From the NCBI GenBank assembly GCA_029066845.1, contig JAIEFR010000022.1, positions 82,184 through 146,183 on the forward strand: a stretch of DNA of 64,000 nucleotides, given 5' to 3'. Position 1 is the first letter of the stretch. The number at the start of each line of letters is the position of its first letter. This stretch comes from Clostridia bacterium. GTDB taxonomy: Bacteria; Bacillota; Clostridia; Christensenellales; Borkfalkiaceae. A program made the translations under genes and the position numbers. Of this stretch, positions 61,301-64,000 are shown one piece after another. The notes under the pieces are model-generated. The model was not told the origin of the DNA and did no database searches. It saw nothing but the letters and a program-made list of their open reading frames with translations.

Positions 61301-64000
61301 TAGGGTCGCCCGCTTTGAAAGTGCCCGTAACGTCAACGTCATTGGCTGCAACGGGCAGATAGTCTGAACCGCTGTAATTCCACTTTGCCGTAACGGTAAG
61401 GTTGCCCTTTATATCGTCCTTGGTTACGGGGTAGGTAAGGTGCGTGCCGTTATCGTTATATACGGCGGTAATATCCTCCACCGCGGAAGCAAGAACGGTG
61501 ATATTATCCAAAGTACCCGACTTGTTGGTAACGCTTGAATTGTTGGAGTTGCCCGTCGCCTGAATCTTTACCGTACCTGCGGCAAGCTTGCCTCCGCTTC
61601 CACCGCTGAGAATAATCAGCGAATAGTCACTGTCGGCAATATCTATCGTGGTGTTGTCGTTATCCGCATAGACGGCTTTGACCGTTATGTAATTCTTCAA
61701 CGAATAGTCGCCGTCGGCAAGAGTGAACGCATCGTAAATACTTTCGTCTACGGCAGTATCTTGACCGCTTTGGTCTTTAACTTTATTTATGGTAATTGCA
61801 AGATTTTTTACCGTCGCAACGTTATAGTTAATCTCTACCTTGGTGTCGTCGTTCTTATCGGTCAAGGATAAGTAATTGACTTGGTTTGCGGCGTTTGGCT
61901 CGAACTTCCAGTAATAGTACTTATCCGCCGTACTGGGGTTTTGGTTTTCGTGCCATTTCAGCGTACCCGGCGTGGCGTTTGCGTGAACGTTTTGAATATC
62001 GGGCAGTTTACCGCCGTTATCCGTAACGTACCGCTTAGCAGGCGCAGTTTTTACGTAGCCTATCGTAACGTTCGGCTTTATCCTGTCAACCGTTATCTTG
62101 AACGGTTTGTCGGTTGTCGTGCCGTCCATCCATTGATATTTGGTCTTATCCGCTAACTCCAGCGTTATAGTGTATTCGCCCGCATTTATTATCTTGGAAG
62201 TGCCGTCAGTGGTCTTATCCTCTTCCGTTGCACCAGTCAAAAAGCTCTTGTACTTGATTTCCTTTACTTTTACTATAGAAATATCGCAGTGCGTGCTCTT
62301 ATCTATCCACACGGGGTCCTTGGGAGTTACGCCGTCCACCGCTTTAAGGTTGAGGTTATCCAGCCAGTGCGAATGTGCGGAATTGTATTCCATTCCGCTT
62401 ATGTCCTGCGGAATTATTACGCCGTTCTGCGTATAGGTTGCGTAAACGCTTTCGGTTGCCATTACATTGGTTTGAGTGGTGTTTGCCGAAGTGAGCATTA
62501 CCGTAGGTATATAATCTTTATAGGTAACAGTAGAAGGCAGGGTAAATTCAACGACCTGCTCCGCAGTGCCTGCCGCCATTGTCGCAACTGCCTGATATGC
62601 AACCGAACCGTCGGTTGCGTTTCTATCCTGCAACAACAAGACGGCGTTGCCCGCCTTGCCCGAGGAATTTTTGAAAGTAACTTTAACTTTATTGTTTGCC
62701 GAAGTTATTATCGGCTTAAAGCCCGTATTGCTGAAACTTGAATCCTTTATGTAAAGCTTATATTCGGGCGTAGTCGTATTCGTTTCTCTTACGTCTGATA
62801 AGGTTGAGAATATATTATTACCGCTACTGCTTGCGTACACTACCTTTGACAAATCCAGAACGAATGCGGGGCGATAACCGTTTCTTTCGTTTGCACCTAC
62901 GCCATATGCTAAAGTGCCTTCATAAACTTGCGCTAACGCCGACTTCATAGTCGAAGCGTTATAGGTCAAACCGGCGCCTCTTAACCAATACCATTTTGCA
63001 CTGTTAGCGTTAAAACCTTTTCCTTCAAACCTGGTATTTGTGTCAAAATATCCGTAAAATCCCAATTTATAGCTATCTTCGATTATATCGCCGCTGCCGT
63101 CGTAATAACCGGAAGCCACGGCGGGGAACATCGCTTCAAGATAAGTTTTGCCGTTACTGTCAACGAAGCCGTACCTGCGGTTGTTCATATCCATATAATC
63201 GAGCATAAAAAGCTTATCGCCCGTAAGAGTTTCGGTTACGCCGTCGCTCGCGCTGAAGCTTACACTGAAATTATTATTGGCGTCGCTTACGCCCGTTTTG
63301 GTGTTTACAGGTGCTGCGCCTGCAGCTGCCGTATTGTATAAACTATCATTAGTTTTATATGTAGACGGATTAGTATAATATATATCGCCTTGGGTGCTAT
63401 TAACAGTTCTCCATACAGGATACGCATTTCTGAAATAATAGGCATCGTGACATTTAAGCTCGTCTACAGTCTGAACTGCCGATAGAGAATTCACGTCAAA
63501 AAGTTTATTTAATAATGAATCCTCATATCTTACCTCTATACCGCTAGTCGTAATATCTCCCGGTTCACAATTTAAAGATGCTACGTGACCGCCGACAAGA
63601 TTTGCTCTGGCAAGACTTGTGCCGTAAAATGCATAAGAAGTACACTGCGTATCCTGCCCGTACCCCTCAAAGAAAACATCTTCGGCGAAAAGCAAAAGGT
63701 TTTTGCCCTGACCGTATTTAGTATCGTTTTTTGCAAGAACGAGCCATTTTGTAGGCGCACCGTTGTAGCTGCCGAAGTAGACGTTTTCATTTTGTGCGCC
63801 CTGAACTTTATTTTCAAAGTTACTGTTTACTGTGCCCGTACTCGAATCGATACTCAATACGGAAGCGGAACCGTTTGCCGAAGCGGCGTTTGCGTTTATA
63901 CCGTCAGAGGTTTTAAAAAATGAAAAAACTGTGCCAAGACAGAGTCCTGCACAGAATATGGGCGTGAGTATATAAAGCAACGCGCGCTTTACGGCACTTT
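58383..64000 (-). CDS. Giant membrane-anchored surface protein 2 (5' end outside window)
   Basis: The frame stays open to the window edge; the listed TTG start is inside the signal peptide (AVKRALLYILTPIFCAGL), so the true start is just outside. Same architecture as giant 1: signal; DUF6273-like N-terminal region (PTKWLVLAKND, LLLFAEDVFF); MBG/Ig-like modules with DLQNAGEYQIIAKY; a membrane helix (WLWIVIAVVALILLITII); ~255-residue tail with Arg/Glu coiled coil, Met/Pro/Gln linker, ELKAEMAAMKASQDMAKEL helix, VPPDAVMTTVTTTKIDTTKK and the shared terminal motif. Parts of the middle are nearly identical to giant 1 at DNA level, others diverged. Confidence 0.8.
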   Translation of the reverse strand, partial: SAVKRALLYILTPIFCAGLCLGTVFSFFKTSDGINANAASANGSASVLSIDSSTGTVNSNFENKVQGAQNENVYFGSYNGAPTKWLVLAKNDTKYGQGKNLLLFAEDVFFEGYGQDTQCTSYAFYGTSLARANLVGGHVASLNCEPGDITTSGIEVRYEDSLLNKLFDVNSLSAVQTVDELKCHDAYYFRNAYPVWRTVNSTQGDIYYTNPSTYKTNDSLYNTAAAGAAPVNTKTGVSDANNNFSVSFSASDGVTETLTGDKLFMLDYMDMNNRRYGFVDSNGKTYLEAMFPAVASGYYDGSGDIIEDSYKLGFYGYFDTNTRFEGKGFNANSAKWYWLRGAGLTYNASTMKSALAQVYEGTLAYGVGANERNGYRPAFVLDLSKVVYASSSGNNIFSTLSDVRETNTTTPEYKLYIKDSSFSNTGFKPIITSANNKVKVTFKNSSGKAGNAVLLLQDRNATDGSVAYQAVATMAAGTAEQVVEFTLPSTVTYKDYIPTVMLTSANTTQTNVMATESVYATYTQNGVIIPQDISGMEYNSAHSHWLDNLNLKAVDGVTPKDPVWIDKSTHCDISIVKVKEIKYKSFLTGATEEDKTTDGTSKIINAGEYTITLELADKTKYQWMDGTTTDKPFKITVDRIKPNVTIGYVKTAPAKRYVTDNGGKLPDIQNVHANATPGTLKWHENQNPSTADKYYYWKFEPNAANQVNYLSLTDKNDDTKVEINYNVATVKNLAITINKVKDQSGQDTAVDESIYDAFTLADGDYSLKNYITVKAVYADNDNTTIDIADSDYSLIILSGGSGGKLAAGTVKIQATGNSNNSSVTNKSGTLDNITVLASAVEDITAVYNDNGTHLTYPVTKDDIKGNLTVTAKWNYSGSDYLPVAANDVDVTGTFKAGDPITLTVEYKSKTFDIYPTIEKGTLDMSGVSLSTSTTGVTGSNGAYTFTYDPNVTVEFATSGDVTNAGGDTVAATPTITYKKKNSSNAWVAATAADLQNAGEYQIIAKYVPDDTDNYKIATGEDEITVTLTINKANYPDADKIEFKGNQFYDDGNAHSIAATNVPNGVTVTYSSPSHNGGAAQSAPIDFTVKGKYKVTAHFAFNNAADNANYNAISDKEIELEITNLLLYDMTGVTASGGANASGDITSGFTATYDGSDVEITVSDLPDGVTVDKVVYEKYDGTNWVSVSGKPNGADDYRAVVSFNNANADHATPQDITINLTIAKADVDMSGVKFEDATAAYDGKTHTLTISGTLPDGVTVEYEVKNQSGKEFTEIGTYEFTAKFTVEDTENYNGIGDKTATLTITDASILGITAKVEDGSKFTTVNTLDDLKKALTVTVNTTGGDSVTEDYELTCDNLHDGMFKFGLQKITVKYTDEDGNEYSTFVEISVEKEKVALPTFKGGLSYTGVEVKPKAADFNGYDETLMTFVTDKLQSGTVVGTYKAVFALNDYENYEWATATAVSKKVFAVAVYDGEVTLLANEAAVDWNIAKAVLTATKKDGALPVFASESYIGAFSDIVALKYYKDEACTEEVAAEDLAHETQYFVKAELLDTENFELDASAAQYTVKSFSYTTPAKELTTWEKIVKFLKANWLWIVIAVVALILLITIIALIARAAKKKRERAELAEQRRLEKEEREREERRLEREERMARLSQAQAAPQPQYIPQPMPQMMPQGMPQMGGQSMSMGGGASSNEIAELKAEMAAMKASQDMAKELAIRAEMTAREMALRAEQNAVMRSDINALRGGEQTSGITGITLDKLTELVEKTVIKVLDGRENPAAAATESGASPVAAQVPPDAVMTTVTTTKIDTTKKPAQAAQASAPAPAPRTVVRNFVAPMPVDDGRVFDVGGFYTPADPVTDLGFGDDTDKKD

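Noticed and set aside
59700-61367. 555-aa plus-strand ORF opposite giant gene 2
   Set aside because: Same kind of antisense shadow as at 42725; it mirrors the paralogous region.

Overview
The window reads as a chromosomal segment of a Gram-positive-type, probably uncultured, Clostridia-like bacterium of roughly 50% G+C. The evidence is AddAB rather than RecBCD, NiaR control of NAD synthesis, zinc-ribbon L33, many lipoboxes, no outer-membrane genes, clear AGGAGG-type ribosome sites and very regular GC-rich intrinsic terminators. Narrower placement (for example Christensenellales/Borkfalkiaceae-like MAGs) is only an inference from the style of the surface proteins. I saw no phage, transposase, CRISPR, tRNA or rRNA gene.

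Layout. 1-4.6 kb (+): the 3' end of leuB, a YggS-type PLP protein, an extended SDR overlapping an EFR1-type flavodoxin/ferredoxin, and two tandem YbjN-like proteins. 4.7-10.9 kb (-): a TetR-controlled ABC exporter, a P2-type Ca2+ ATPase and an MGDG-synthase-like glycosyltransferase. 10.9-16.5 kb (-): a secreted PL1 pectate-lyase lipoprotein, then nadB-nadC-niaR. 16.7-24.5 kb: a PRC-barrel-like protein, a membrane protein and addBA. 24.6-33.4 kb: a lipoprotein, a KDG-kinase-like sugar kinase, twin membrane proteins, thrC, a P-loop protein, an aminotransferase and twin DUF5104-like lipoproteins. 33.6-36.8 kb: feoA-feoA-feoB plus a 57-aa Cys-rich Feo partner missing from the ORF track, behind a promoter flanked by DtxR-like boxes. 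36.9-42.6 kb: secreted proteins (Cys/His repeats, collagen-like, cyclophilin-like) and a membrane-tethered XRE regulator. 42.7-48.3 kb and 58.4-64 kb: two giant paralogous membrane-anchored surface proteins. Between them lie secB, rpmG-secE-nusG-rplK-rplA, a four-gene ABC transporter, and rplJ-rplL.

Most interesting signals: (1) an 18-bp palindrome GTTTACATTTATGTAAAC followed 22 bp later by a half-site, present upstream of three transcription units (collagen-like lipoprotein, small secreted protein next to the XRE regulator, four-gene ABC transporter), which suggests an undescribed cell-envelope regulon; (2) two giant Ig/MBG-like surface proteins that end not in a sortase motif but in a transmembrane helix and a roughly 255-residue cytosolic tail with a coiled coil and a nearly invariant C-terminal motif; (3) a structured 5' leader upstream of the first giant gene with mutually exclusive antiterminator and terminator hairpins, resembling a riboswitch or attenuator of no class I recognise; (4) the canonical secE-to-rplL ribosomal cluster split by an ABC transporter, with the rplJL promoter embedded in the last codons of the transporter gene; (5) two near-consensus promoters that predict leaderless mRNAs.
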